Below, piece after piece: positions 1 to 7,030 of a DNA stretch of 7,368 nucleotides (positions are counted from its first letter, which is position 1; each line of letters opens with the position of its first letter). Under the pieces are notes generated by a model. That model had not been told where the DNA came from, did not search any database, and was given only the letters and a program-made list of their open reading frames with translations. Position numbers and translations under genes: made by a program. Origin of the DNA: CAIVPM01 sp049242865 (lineage in GTDB: Bacteria > Bacteroidota > Bacteroidia > Chitinophagales > Chitinophagaceae); assembly GCA_049242865.1 (NCBI GenBank), contig JBMLOR010000026.1, positions 1 to 7,368 of the forward strand, written 5' to 3'.

Positions 1-31
1 GGTTTTTCATAGGATATTGGATTTTAAAAAC

Positions 32-62
32 GGGGCAGGATTTCTATCCAAGCCCCTTTTTT
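32..62 (+). terminator. Rho-independent terminator, copy 1
   Basis: GGGGC (32-36) pairs with GCCCC (52-56), and GGAT (38-41) pairs with ATCC (46-49) around a four-base TTCT loop, with a small internal bulge of A residues. A run of six T follows directly (57-62). This is a standard intrinsic terminator on the + strand for a transcript entering from the left. An A-run before the stem (26-30) gives a T-run on the - strand as well, so it could act both ways. The gene it serves lies outside the window. Confidence 0.75.
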
Positions 63-143
63 ATACCCCTATTTTCAGGGATTTTATAAACAGTTTTATC
101 AACACATATTTGCTTAATATTTTCTTAGGATACAGGATTAAAC

Positions 144-177
144 GGGGCTAGATTTTTATCTATAGCCCCCTTTTTTT
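144..177 (+). terminator. Rho-independent terminator, copy 2
   Basis: GGGGC (144-148) pairs with GCCCC (165-169), and TAGAT (149-153) pairs with ATCTA (158-162) around a TTTT loop, with TA (163-164) bulged. C170 and seven T (171-177) follow. The architecture is the same as the hairpin at 32-62, but one stem pair has changed from G-C to A-T with both partners altered, so pairing is kept. It ends 72 bp before the permease start and should insulate that gene from upstream transcription. Confidence 0.75.
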
Positions 178-221
178 AAACTAAATACAACCAAACCCAA
201 AAATTGCAACATCCTTTCAAC

Positions 222-229
222 TACATTCG
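222..229 (+). promoter_or_regulatory. Possible -7 promoter box for the permease gene
   Basis: TACATTCG differs at one position from the Bacteroidota -7 consensus TAnnTTTG. It would place the transcript start near 235-238 and leave a leader of about 12-15 bases before the ATG at 250. The nearest upstream TTG (204-206) is only 15 bases away, shorter than the usual 17-23, so the -33 half is weak. No ribosome binding site is visible before the ATG, which is common in this phylum. Tentative. Confidence 0.3.
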
Positions 230-249
230 TACTAAAATTTTATATATAC

Positions 250-1134
250 ATGAAAATTGCACTTATTAAATTACACATTGCAGTTTTTTTGTGGGGTTTT
301 ACTGGAGTTTTGGGTAGATTAATTTCTGTAAACGAAGCAGTATTAGTTTGGTACAGACTAGCCATAACAATTTGTACCTTGGGATTGTTGTTTTCATTTA
401 ATAAAGATTTACAAAAACTAAATGTTAAACAAATACTTACTCTGTTGGGTATAGGAAGTGTTGTTGGTTTACATTGGTTGTTTTTTTATGGAAGTATTAA
501 ATATGCTAATGTATCAATAGCATTGGTTTGCCTAAGTGTAAACCCATTGTTCACTAGTATTTTTGAACCAATTATTACAAAAACAAAATTTTCGTTGATA
601 GATGTATGCCTTAGCCTTATTGGTATTATTGGAATTGGTTTAATTTTTCACTTTGATAGTCATTATCAATATGGAATATTTTGGGGTATTATATCTTCAT
701 TTTTTGCAGCATTATTTACCACTTTAAATAAAAAAAACATCGATATTGCCAATGCCAATACAATAATGTTTTATGAGTTAATTGGTGCAATTATTATTAT
801 TACATTTATTATTCCATTTTATTGGTACAACAATAGTACGCTAAGCCTAATTCCATCTGTTAGCGACTTTGTTTGGATTTTAATTTTGAGTTGGTTATGT
901 ACAATTTTAGCTATGAAATTAAGTTTGCAAGCATTACAAAAAGTTTCAGCCTTTACACAAAACTTATCGCTAAACCTTGAGCCCATTTATGGTATAATTT
1001 TAGCTTTTTTAATTTTTAATGAGCAAAAAGAAGTAAGCCAATACTTTTATTATGGTATTACATTAATCATTCTATCTGTGGTTTTGCAAATGGTGAGAAT
1101 AGTTGTAAAAAAGGCTCAACAGCAAACCGCCTAA
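250..1134 (+). CDS. EamA/DMT-superfamily permease
   Basis: A 294-residue inner-membrane protein of the drug/metabolite transporter superfamily, EamA family. Ten hydrophobic helices can be placed at about residues 8-26, 31-50, 62-82, 87-107, 115-135, 141-160, 171-192, 206-226, 237-256 and 265-285, the normal count and length for the family. The two five-helix halves look like the usual internal duplication: SVNPLF near 96-101 in the first half matches NLEPIYG near 242-248 in the second, and the family's conserved acidic residue fits E258 in the NEQK loop. The tail is basic (KKAQQQ). Members carry amino acids, nucleotides or other small metabolites, often outward; the substrate cannot be told from sequence. 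The ATG at 250 begins a typical short N-terminus before helix 1. It stands alone, 126 bp before lon on the same strand, with no obvious terminator between them, so some read-through is possible. Confidence 0.9.
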   Translation: MKIALIKLHIAVFLWGFTGVLGRLISVNEAVLVWYRLAITICTLGLLFSFNKDLQKLNVKQILTLLGIGSVVGLHWLFFYGSIKYANVSIALVCLSVNPLFTSIFEPIITKTKFSLIDVCLSLIGIIGIGLIFHFDSHYQYGIFWGIISSFFAALFTTLNKKNIDIANANTIMFYELIGAIIIITFIIPFYWYNNSTLSLIPSVSDFVWILILSWLCTILAMKLSLQALQKVSAFTQNLSLNLEPIYGIILAFLIFNEQKEVSQYFYYGITLIILSVVLQMVRIVVKKAQQQTA

Positions 1135-1223
1135 CTGCCAATTTGTATTGTAAAGGGTTTATTTATATGCATGGCATTAAACTTGGAATGTTGTATTTCC
1201 TTTTAAAAAAAATTAAAACATAA

Positions 1224-1243
1224 AGTCAAATGTCAATTTGACT
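1224..1243. promoter_or_regulatory. 8-bp inverted repeat upstream of lon (possible operator)
   Basis: AGTCAAAT (1224-1231) and ATTTGACT (1236-1243) are perfect reverse complements separated by GTCA. The repeat ends 17 bp before the ATG at 1261. Its right half contains TCAATTTG (1233-1240), one mismatch from the TAnnTTTG box; if that is the -7 element, transcription would start near 1247 and a regulator on the repeat would sit on the promoter. There is no T-run, so it is not a terminator, and it does not match the CIRCE heat-shock operator. The symmetry is seen; the operator role is inferred. Confidence 0.45.
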
Positions 1244-1260
1244 GTAAATATATTTCTACT

Positions 1261-3657
1261 ATGAGAGAACAACTATTTATGGATAATGAAGGTGAGAATG
1301 AATTTTTACCCATTTTGCCACTAAACGAAAACGACGATAGCGAAAAAACTTTTGAAGTTCCGAACAATATAATTCTGCTGCCATTAAGAAATACTGTATT
1401 GTTTCCTGGTATTGTATTGCCCATAACAGTATCAAGAGAAAAAGGCGTAAAAGCAGTTACAGAAGCAAATAAAGCAAACAAGCTTATTGGTGTAATTGCA
1501 CAGAAAGATCACAGCATCGAAGATCCTGAAGCAAAAGATTTGTGCAACATAGGCACAGTTGCAAAAATTATTAAAGTTATTAAAATGCCCGATGGTGGAA
1601 GCACCATTATTATTCAAGGTAAAAAACGGTTTTCAATAAATGAAGTTACCACTACCGAACCATTTTTTACAGCAAATGTATCGGCAGTTGTTGATGAGCC
1701 TTTTGTAAAAGATGAAGCTTTTGATGCTCAAATTGCTGCTTTAAAAGAGCTAACCAACAGGATAATAGAATTAAATCCGCAAATACCTAATGAGGCTTCA
1801 ATTATTATTAAAAATGTTGAAGACCCCTCATTCTTAATAAACTTTACAAACAGTAATCTAAATACCGATTTAGCCGAAAAGCAAAAACTTCTAGAAAATA
1901 CTAGCTTGCCTAATCGTGCTGAAAAATTAATTGAAGTACTACAAAAAGAACTACAGTTTGCCGAACTTAAAAATAAAGTTCATACAAAAACTAAAGTTGA
2001 ATTAGATAAACAGCAGCGTGATTATTTTTTAAACCAACAATTAAAATCTATTAAGGATGAACTTGGTGGCGATAATAATGATAGAGAAATTGCAGAAATG
2101 AAAAAAAAGGCAGAAGCCAAAAAATGGCCAGATGCTGCAAAAAATCTATTCAACTCTAATATTGCCAAACTTGAGCGAATGCACCCTACTACACCAGATT
2201 ATAGTATTGTGTACAATCATACAGAGTTATTGCTCGACCTTCCTTGGAACGATGTTACAACAGATAATTATGACTTGAAAAATGCTAAAAAAGTATTAGA
2301 CAAAGAGCATTTTGGAATGAATAAAATTAAAAATCGTATCCTAGAATACTTAGCAGTTTTAAAGCTAAAAGGCGATATGAAAAGCCCTATCCTTTGCTTT
2401 GTTGGCCCTCCAGGAATTGGTAAAACTAGTTTAGGAAAAAGCATAGCAAATGCCGTTGGACGAAAATATACTCGCCTTAGCTTAGGTGGCCTACACGATG
2501 AAAGCGAAATTCGTGGTCACCGAAAAACTTACATAGGTGCAATGCCTGGAAGAATTTTGCAAAATTTACGCAAAACCCAAAGCAGTAATCCTGTGATGAT
2601 TTTAGACGAAATTGATAAACTAGGAAACGATTTTAGAGGCGACCCATCGAGTGCATTGCTAGAAGTTTTAGACCCAGAGCAAAACAATAATTTTTACGAT
2701 AATTACCTTGAGTTAGAGTACGATTTAAGTAAAGTATTGTTTATAGCTACAGCCAATAATTTACAATCTATTCAACCCGCTTTACGCGATAGATTAGAAA
2801 TTATTGACCTCAGTGGTTATGCAGTTGAAGAAAAAATTGAAATTGCAAAACAACATTTATGGCCACGCCAACAACAAGCCCATGGTTTAGAAAAGCAAAC
2901 ACTAAAAGTTAGCGATGCTACCCTACAAAAGCTTATTGAAAATCATACAAGAGAAAGTGGTGTGCGTGAATTAGATAGACAACTAGCTGCAATAATGCGA
3001 AATGTAGCCAAAGAAGTTGCCTTAAAAGGAAAAGTAAAACCTACTATTACTACAAGTGATATTGATAAAATATTAGGGCAACCTCGTTACAGCAACGAAA
3101 TGTATAAAGTAGCAAATATGCCAGGTGTTGCAGTTGGTTTAGCTTGGACTTATGTTGGCGGCGATATTCTGTTTATTGAAACTTTGCTCAGCGATGGTAA
3201 AGGTGAACTAAAACTTACTGGTAACTTAGGAAATGTAATGAAAGAAAGTGCTACAACCGCCTTATCTTACTTACAAGCAAATGCCAAAAAATTTGGAATT
3301 GATGCAGAGTTGTTTGGCAAAAAAAACATACATATTCATGTGCCCGAAGGTGCAACACCAAAAGATGGCCCTAGTGCAGGTATTACTATGTTTAGCAGTT
3401 TAGCTTCGGCTTTTACCAACAAAAAACTTAAGCCATATTTTGCCATGACAGGCGAAATTACCCTACGTGGGCAAGTGTTGCCTGTAGGTGGAATTAAAGA
3501 AAAAGTATTAGCTGCAAAACGTGCTGGTTTAAAAGACATTATTATGTGTTACTTAAACGAAAAAGATGTGAAAGAAATTGATAGCAATTTTATTAAAGGT
3601 ATTAACTTTCATTACGTAAAAACCATGCAACAAGTAGCTGATTTAATTTTGGGGTAA
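1261..3657 (+). CDS. lon: ATP-dependent protease Lon (LonA type)
   Basis: Cytoplasmic ATP-dependent serine protease that degrades misfolded and short-lived regulatory proteins as a homohexamer. The 798 residues compare with 784 in E. coli. The substrate-binding LON domain starts near residue 37 (LLPLRNTVLFPG) and runs to about 240, followed by a lysine-rich linker. The AAA+ module has Walker A GPPGIGKT at 382-389, Walker B ILDEID at 447-452 (D449, E450) and an arginine in ALRDRLE at 507-513. The protease domain (about 610-798) has the catalytic serine in DGPSAG at S705 and the catalytic lysine in GGIKEK at K748, the same 43-residue spacing as E. coli S679/K722. No membrane helix, so LonA rather than LonB. 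Start uncertain: the ATG at 1261 has no ribosome binding site, while one at 1279 (Met7, MDNEGENEF) follows AGAGAA and would drop only six unconserved residues. It converges on the ABC gene across a strong terminator. Confidence 0.97.
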   Translation: MREQLFMDNEGENEFLPILPLNENDDSEKTFEVPNNIILLPLRNTVLFPGIVLPITVSREKGVKAVTEANKANKLIGVIAQKDHSIEDPEAKDLCNIGTVAKIIKVIKMPDGGSTIIIQGKKRFSINEVTTTEPFFTANVSAVVDEPFVKDEAFDAQIAALKELTNRIIELNPQIPNEASIIIKNVEDPSFLINFTNSNLNTDLAEKQKLLENTSLPNRAEKLIEVLQKELQFAELKNKVHTKTKVELDKQQRDYFLNQQLKSIKDELGGDNNDREIAEMKKKAEAKKWPDAAKNLFNSNIAKLERMHPTTPDYSIVYNHTELLLDLPWNDVTTDNYDLKNAKKVLDKEHFGMNKIKNRILEYLAVLKLKGDMKSPILCFVGPPGIGKTSLGKSIANAVGRKYTRLSLGGLHDESEIRGHRKTYIGAMPGRILQNLRKTQSSNPVMILDEIDKLGNDFRGDPSSALLEVLDPEQNNNFYDNYLELEYDLSKVLFIATANNLQSIQPALRDRLEIIDLSGYAVEEKIEIAKQHLWPRQQQAHGLEKQTLKVSDATLQKLIENHTRESGVRELDRQLAAIMRNVAKEVALKGKVKPTITTSDIDKILGQPRYSNEMYKVANMPGVAVGLAWTYVGGDILFIETLLSDGKGELKLTGNLGNVMKESATTALSYLQANAKKFGIDAELFGKKNIHIHVPEGATPKDGPSAGITMFSSLASAFTNKKLKPYFAMTGEITLRGQVLPVGGIKEKVLAAKRAGLKDIIMCYLNEKDVKEIDSNFIKGINFHYVKTMQQVADLILG

Positions 3658-3672
3658 TTGATAATAATTTCT

Positions 3673-3742
3673 ATCACTAAAACACGAACTACAATATTTT
3701 ATTAATAATTAATTATTAGGTCGTGTTTTAGTGATGTTTTTT
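3673..3742. terminator. Terminator between convergent lon and ABC membrane gene
   Basis: ATCACTAAAACACGA (3673-3687) and TCGTGTTTTAGTGAT (3721-3735) are a perfect 15-bp inverted repeat 16 bp after the lon stop and 15 bp from the stop of the converging gene. On the + strand the right arm is followed by G and seven T (3737-3743), a good release tract; on the - strand the following bases are only moderately T-rich, so termination is probably stronger for lon. The 33-base loop itself contains a perfect 16-bp palindrome, TAATAATTAATTATTA (3703-3718), so the folded RNA may be a stem carrying a second inner stem. Confidence 0.85.
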
Positions 3743-3749
3743 TATATGA

Positions 3750-4628
3750 TTACAAAACTTCCTCTTCAATTTTTTCGATGGAAATTCTATTGCTAATGTC
3801 TTTTAAATTAGATAAGCGTTGCAAAGTGTAAGGAATAGTATCCAACCCACTCACAAATTTTAAAACATAACTGTAAACCCCAACCAAAGTACCTGCTAAA
3901 ATTTCTTCTTTATGTGCTGTATTCCAACTAGTTACATATAACGATGCTGCAATTACTACAATTACCATAACTTCCATTATGCCAAAGTTCCAGGCTTCTT
4001 GGTCGCTAATTTTTATTTGCCAAAGGCGAAGTTTGGTATAGTGTCTATTAATTTCATGAGGGTTTCCTGTGCTTATAATATCAACTTGTTTTTCTAGCTC
4101 GTCGTTTTTTCCTTGGTTAAGTTTGTTCATTTTTCTTCCATAAAAAAAACTTACAGCACTTACAGGAATAAGAATGGCTAAGCAAATACTTACAATTTTA
4201 GCATCGTAAAAACAAAGTAAAATTAACGAACCTAGAATGTTAAAAACAGCTTCAAAAACATATACTAAATCAAACTCTAAAAAATCTACAAATTCACGTG
4301 TTAATACACTGTGAGCACTAAGTTTACTTACTTCGGTATTGTGAGCTTTTTTGATGATGAATTTGGTTACCAAACTAGCATAAATAGCAGAATACGTTCT
4401 TGTATCAAATCTTTGTCGAATAATACCAACCACCATCCAACCAAAATGAATAGCAATTAACTGATACAAGCCTACATTGTTGCCATAAATTAAACCATCT
4501 ACAGCTTTACCAAAGAAAAAAGGACGAAGCAAAGCTCCACTCATTTCAATAGTAAATAACACATAAGTAAGTAGCAAACGCCAACGATGTGTTTTGATAA
4601 CAGTTTTTATTAAACTAAATTGAGCCAT
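3750..4628 (-). CDS. Lone ABC-exporter six-helix membrane domain protein, no ATPase domain
   Basis: A 292-residue membrane protein resembling the six-transmembrane domain of ABC exporters, best matching the standalone ABC_membrane_3-type family known from Bacteroidota. Hydrophobic segments lie at about 17-38, 55-72, 121-140, 144-163, 216-235 and 244-262. RPFFFGKAVDGL (35-46) and the basic stretch RKMNKLNQGKNDELEKQV (165-182) are typical of exporter helix 1 and intracellular loops. The chain stops at IEEEVL, just where an exporter would continue into its nucleotide-binding domain: there is no Walker A, signature or Walker B motif, and none is encoded downstream, where lon converges. The ending looks natural rather than truncated, with the terminator directly after it. 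It may pair with an ATPase encoded elsewhere or have lost transport; substrate unknown. The ATG follows no ribosome binding site. It lies 152 bp beyond the TPR gene, so it may have its own promoter. Confidence 0.8.
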   Translation of the reverse strand: MAQFSLIKTVIKTHRWRLLLTYVLFTIEMSGALLRPFFFGKAVDGLIYGNNVGLYQLIAIHFGWMVVGIIRQRFDTRTYSAIYASLVTKFIIKKAHNTEVSKLSAHSVLTREFVDFLEFDLVYVFEAVFNILGSLILLCFYDAKIVSICLAILIPVSAVSFFYGRKMNKLNQGKNDELEKQVDIISTGNPHEINRHYTKLRLWQIKISDQEAWNFGIMEVMVIVVIAASLYVTSWNTAHKEEILAGTLVGVYSYVLKFVSGLDTIPYTLQRLSNLKDISNRISIEKIEEEVL

Positions 4629-4716
4629 ATAATTGTAAAGTCTCTTTAGCAGACCGATGATTAATATGGAAGTTTAATGGATGAAGTTATTTAAAATGAC
4701 ACAATATAGAAAACCC

Positions 4717-4758
4717 ATGGTTACTTAAGGATTATTTAAGGAAACTAATCCAAACCAT
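4717..4758 (-). terminator. Weak hairpin after the TPR gene
   Basis: Reading on the - strand, ATGGTT (4758-4753) pairs with AACCAT (4722-4717), and GGATTA (4751-4746) pairs with TAATCC (4734-4729), giving two six-pair helices with a lopsided bulge and an 11-base loop. Only GGGTTTTC follows, so it is at best a leaky terminator. The + strand also shows TTAAGG twice, 11 bp apart (4725-4730 and 4736-4741). Next to the TPR stop, AATTATA (4762-4768) and TATAATT (4771-4777) form another inverted repeat, but its two-base gap makes an RNA hairpin poor and a protein-binding site more likely. Confidence 0.35.
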
Positions 4759-4780
4759 AAAAATTATAGGTATAATTAGT

Positions 4781-5758
4781 CTATTTGTAATACTGACCAG
4801 TAACCAATTTAAAAACTCTGCTTTGCTGAAAATCTTTAAATCCATTTGCTTGAGTGGCATTTTCATCTACCCAAGCTTTGTACTTAGCAGCATCTTGAGC
4901 CACGCCAAAAATCCATTGGTTATAGGCTTCAAACAACCCTTCTTTTATTAAATATCTTTGTTGATCAAACAATCTAAAAGGGTAAGATTCGTTATTTTTA
5001 TTGTAAAACCAATTAAGCACAAACTTAGTACGTACTAATGCTAAATTTTTTGCATTAATTTCTGTAATCTCCTTAGAAAAAGCTTGATAAAACAGCTTTT
5101 CGAATGGAGTAGAATATTTTTTATCGTTGGTGAGAATTAGCTTTTTATACTCTTCTAGCAGCAGGGTTTTAACTTCTGCTGTTCTTAAACTATAACTCTC
5201 GAGATTAATAAAAATTTCGCCATAAATAATACTCCACAAACTGTTTTTTTGTTGAGCATAATATTGAGCAGCATTGTAGTAATTGGTAGCATAATTTGGG
5301 TCAACTTCTATGCCTTTTTCCCAAAATTTTATAGCTTCTGTTGGGCGTTTTTCTATCATTTCAATAGTTGCTAGTTCTCCATAAAAAATGCCACTTGTTG
5401 GAAACTTATTCATAGCTACTTTGTACATGGCTGTTGCTTCTTTGTACAAGGCTAGCTCTTTATAGCACATGCCTAAAATTTGAAATGTTTGCTCATTTGC
5501 TGTGGGTAAATTGGTATACTGCTTACCCAACTCAATAGCTTTAGAAAAATCTCTTTTTAAAAAATTGGCATATACTAAATCATTATTAGCAAGGCTATAC
5601 TGCGGATTATTATCTATGATTTTTGTTAGAACCAAAATAGCATTATCGTAATCGCCCTCACGTAATAAACTTTTAGCAGTTTTATGCAACTCTTCTGCCG
5701 ATTGGCCAAAAGAAATTATACTAGCTAAACACAAAAAAAAGGCTACAAAAGGCTTCAT
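4781..5758 (-). CDS. Secreted/periplasmic tetratricopeptide-repeat protein
   Basis: A 325-residue protein with an N-terminal signal peptide: MK, a hydrophobic core (residues 4-17) and a likely cleavage point near FGQS/AEE (about 18-21). No lipobox cysteine follows the core; C10 lies inside it, so the protein is probably soluble in the periplasm. TPR-like helix pairs lie at about 21-54, 57-88, 90-121, 124-155 and 158-190; the clearest are GDYDNAILVLTKIIDNNP (35-52) and the unit ending KFWEKGIEVDPNY (144-156). The C-terminal 130 residues are mixed helical and aromatic-rich (FYNKNNESYPFRLFD near 251-265) and I do not recognise them as a named domain. TPRs are protein-protein scaffolds, so a partner is implied but not shown. 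The start is 18 bp after the DUF1015 stop on the same strand, which points to one operon. Function unknown beyond an exported TPR protein. Confidence 0.85.
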   Translation of the reverse strand: MKPFVAFFLCLASIISFGQSAEELHKTAKSLLREGDYDNAILVLTKIIDNNPQYSLANNDLVYANFLKRDFSKAIELGKQYTNLPTANEQTFQILGMCYKELALYKEATAMYKVAMNKFPTSGIFYGELATIEMIEKRPTEAIKFWEKGIEVDPNYATNYYNAAQYYAQQKNSLWSIIYGEIFINLESYSLRTAEVKTLLLEEYKKLILTNDKKYSTPFEKLFYQAFSKEITEINAKNLALVRTKFVLNWFYNKNNESYPFRLFDQQRYLIKEGLFEAYNQWIFGVAQDAAKYKAWVDENATQANGFKDFQQSRVFKLVTGQYYK

Positions 5759-5776
5759 AAATTACAAATGCAAGAT

Positions 5777-7009
5777 TTAATAAATTAAATGTGTAAGTAA
5801 ACCATCTCTAAGTTTTGGCTCAAACCATGTACTTTTTGGAGGCATTACGTTACCACTATCACTAATATCAAATAGTTGATTTATAGTAACAGGGTAAAGG
5901 CTAAAAGCTGCTGCCATTTCTCCACTGTTTACTCTTTTTTCTAGTTCTTGTAAGCCACGAATTCCTCCAACAAAATCAACTCTTTTATCAACGCGTTGGT
6001 CTACAATGTTGAGTATTGGTGTAAAAATATTTTCTTGTAAAATGGTAACGTCTAAAATTCCAATTGGGTCGTTGGTGTATGTACCTTCTTTAGCCATTAA
6101 ACTATACCAATTGCCATCTACAAACAATCCAAATTGGTGAATTTCAGTAGGTTTTACAATACTTTTACCTACAAAACTAACTTCGAATTTATTTTTTAAT
6201 AAGTCTAAAAATTCTGGTACAGTATGGCCATTTAAATCTTTAACCACTCTGTTGTAATCCATTATTTGTAATTGATTTGATGGAAATAAAGTAGTTAAAA
6301 AGTAATTACTTTCTTCTGTTGCTTGGCTACCCAAAGCCTCTCTAACTTTTGCAGCACTAGCAGCCCTGTGGTGTCCATCAGCAATGTAAGTACAAGGTAC
6401 TTCTGTAGCAAAAATGTTGGTGATTTCATCAATAGTTTCGCTATCGTTTACAATCCAAATTAAATGCTGAATACCATCGTCTGCTACAAAATCGTAAGCA
6501 GCACTTCTGTTTGCCTTCCATTTTTGTATAATAGCATCTATATTGTTGTTATTGCGGTATGCTAAAAAAACATTTCCGGTTTGTGCACCTGTGGTTTTAA
6601 TGTGGTTTATTCTATCTAGCTCTTTTTCAGGGCGGGTGAATTCGTGTTTTTTTATTAAATCATTATTATAATCATCAACACTGCTCACACATACTAAACC
6701 TGTTTGGCTTCTTCCATCCATTACTAATTCATAAATATAGTAGCATGCTTTACTTTCTGTAAACAAAACCTCTCTACTGATAAAAGCTGTTAGATTTTCT
6801 TTGGCTTTGTCGTAAACAGGTTGTGAATGAATGTTGATGTCTTCATCCATACTAATTTCACTTTTTGTGATAAATAAAAAGCTATGGGTGTTGCCTTGAA
6901 CTTCAATACGGGCTTCGGCACTGTTTAAAACATCGTAGGGTCTGCTTGCAACTTGTTTTGCAAATCCGGGGTTGGGGCGTAAGGCTTTAAAAGGTTTAAT
7001 ATTACTCAT
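5777..7009 (-). CDS. DUF1015-family protein with DGHHR motif
   Basis: A 410-residue, probably cytoplasmic protein matching the DUF1015 family over its whole length, with no signal peptide or membrane helix. Landmarks are KPFKALRPNP (5-14) and RPYDV (23-27) at the N-terminus, KHEFTRPEKELDR (121-133), TGAQTG (140-145), YIADGHHRAASA (208-219), RVDFVGG (343-349) and MPPKSTWFEPKL (389-400). The DGHHR core resembles the ParB/Srx-type motif found in free-serine kinases such as SerK and SbnI. From memory, DUF1015 genes often lie beside serA and serC in Bacteroidota, which would fit serine metabolism, but neither gene is in this window and the reaction here is unproven. The start at 7009 gives the usual family N-terminus (M-x-x-I-K-P-F). 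It is the first visible gene of a likely two-gene operon with the TPR gene 18 bp downstream, and its leader ends in a GC-rich hairpin next to the start codon. Confidence 0.9.
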   Translation of the reverse strand: MSNIKPFKALRPNPGFAKQVASRPYDVLNSAEARIEVQGNTHSFLFITKSEISMDEDINIHSQPVYDKAKENLTAFISREVLFTESKACYYIYELVMDGRSQTGLVCVSSVDDYNNDLIKKHEFTRPEKELDRINHIKTTGAQTGNVFLAYRNNNNIDAIIQKWKANRSAAYDFVADDGIQHLIWIVNDSETIDEITNIFATEVPCTYIADGHHRAASAAKVREALGSQATEESNYFLTTLFPSNQLQIMDYNRVVKDLNGHTVPEFLDLLKNKFEVSFVGKSIVKPTEIHQFGLFVDGNWYSLMAKEGTYTNDPIGILDVTILQENIFTPILNIVDQRVDKRVDFVGGIRGLQELEKRVNSGEMAAAFSLYPVTINQLFDISDSGNVMPPKSTWFEPKLRDGLLTHLIY

Positions 7010-7013
7010 AAGG

Positions 7014-7030
7014 GCTGCAAGATAAGCAGC
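7014..7030 (-). promoter_or_regulatory. Hairpin directly upstream of the DUF1015 start codon
   Basis: GCTGC (7014-7018) and GCAGC (7026-7030) are perfect reverse complements with a seven-base gap. On the - strand the hairpin ends four bases before the ATG at 7009. It is notably GC-rich for this AT-rich intergenic DNA and covers the place where a ribosome would bind, so it could lower or control initiation. There is no T-run, so it is not a terminator. A five-pair stem can arise by chance; the regulatory role is inferred. Confidence 0.35.

Larger units (their letters stand above)
10..177 (+). repeat. Two-copy tandem repeat carrying terminator-like hairpins
   Basis: Two related segments lie head to tail, about 10-62 and 126-177. 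Each starts TAGGATA, then a GGATT, an A-run, CGGGGC, an AT-rich hairpin centre, GCCCC and a T-run. The C before GGGGC is at 31 in the first copy and 143 in the second, an offset of 112 bp; the TAGGATA ends are offset by 116 bp because of a 4-base difference in the A-rich part. The spacer (63-125) is AT-rich, has no open frame worth calling, and holds only a small CCCT/AGGG hairpin (67-80). The copies could be a duplicated 3' end of an upstream transcript, part of a longer repeat family starting left of the window, or tails of two small RNAs. The similarity is plain in the sequence; the role is inferred. Confidence 0.7.

Noticed and set aside
1136..1176. TGCCA/TGGCA inverted repeat after the permease gene as a terminator
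   Set aside because: Only five pairs with a 31-base loop and no T-run after it.
1233..1617. Open frames on the - strand opposite the start of lon (1233-1481 and 1432-1617)
   Set aside because: They lie opposite strongly conserved Lon codons, are low-complexity Phe/Ser/Cys/Asn-rich translations, and resemble no protein family.
2101..2159. A-run (eight A then G) in lon that matches the A AAA AAG slippery heptamer in frame
   Set aside because: A -1 shift would stop after about 16 codons at 2157-2159 and lose both ATPase and protease domains; lysine-rich AT-rich coding sequence makes such runs common, and no stimulatory structure was evident.
3336..3539. 67-codon open frame on the - strand opposite the Lon protease domain
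   Set aside because: It mirrors the catalytic Ser-Lys region of Lon, whose conservation explains the absence of stops; no start context or family match.
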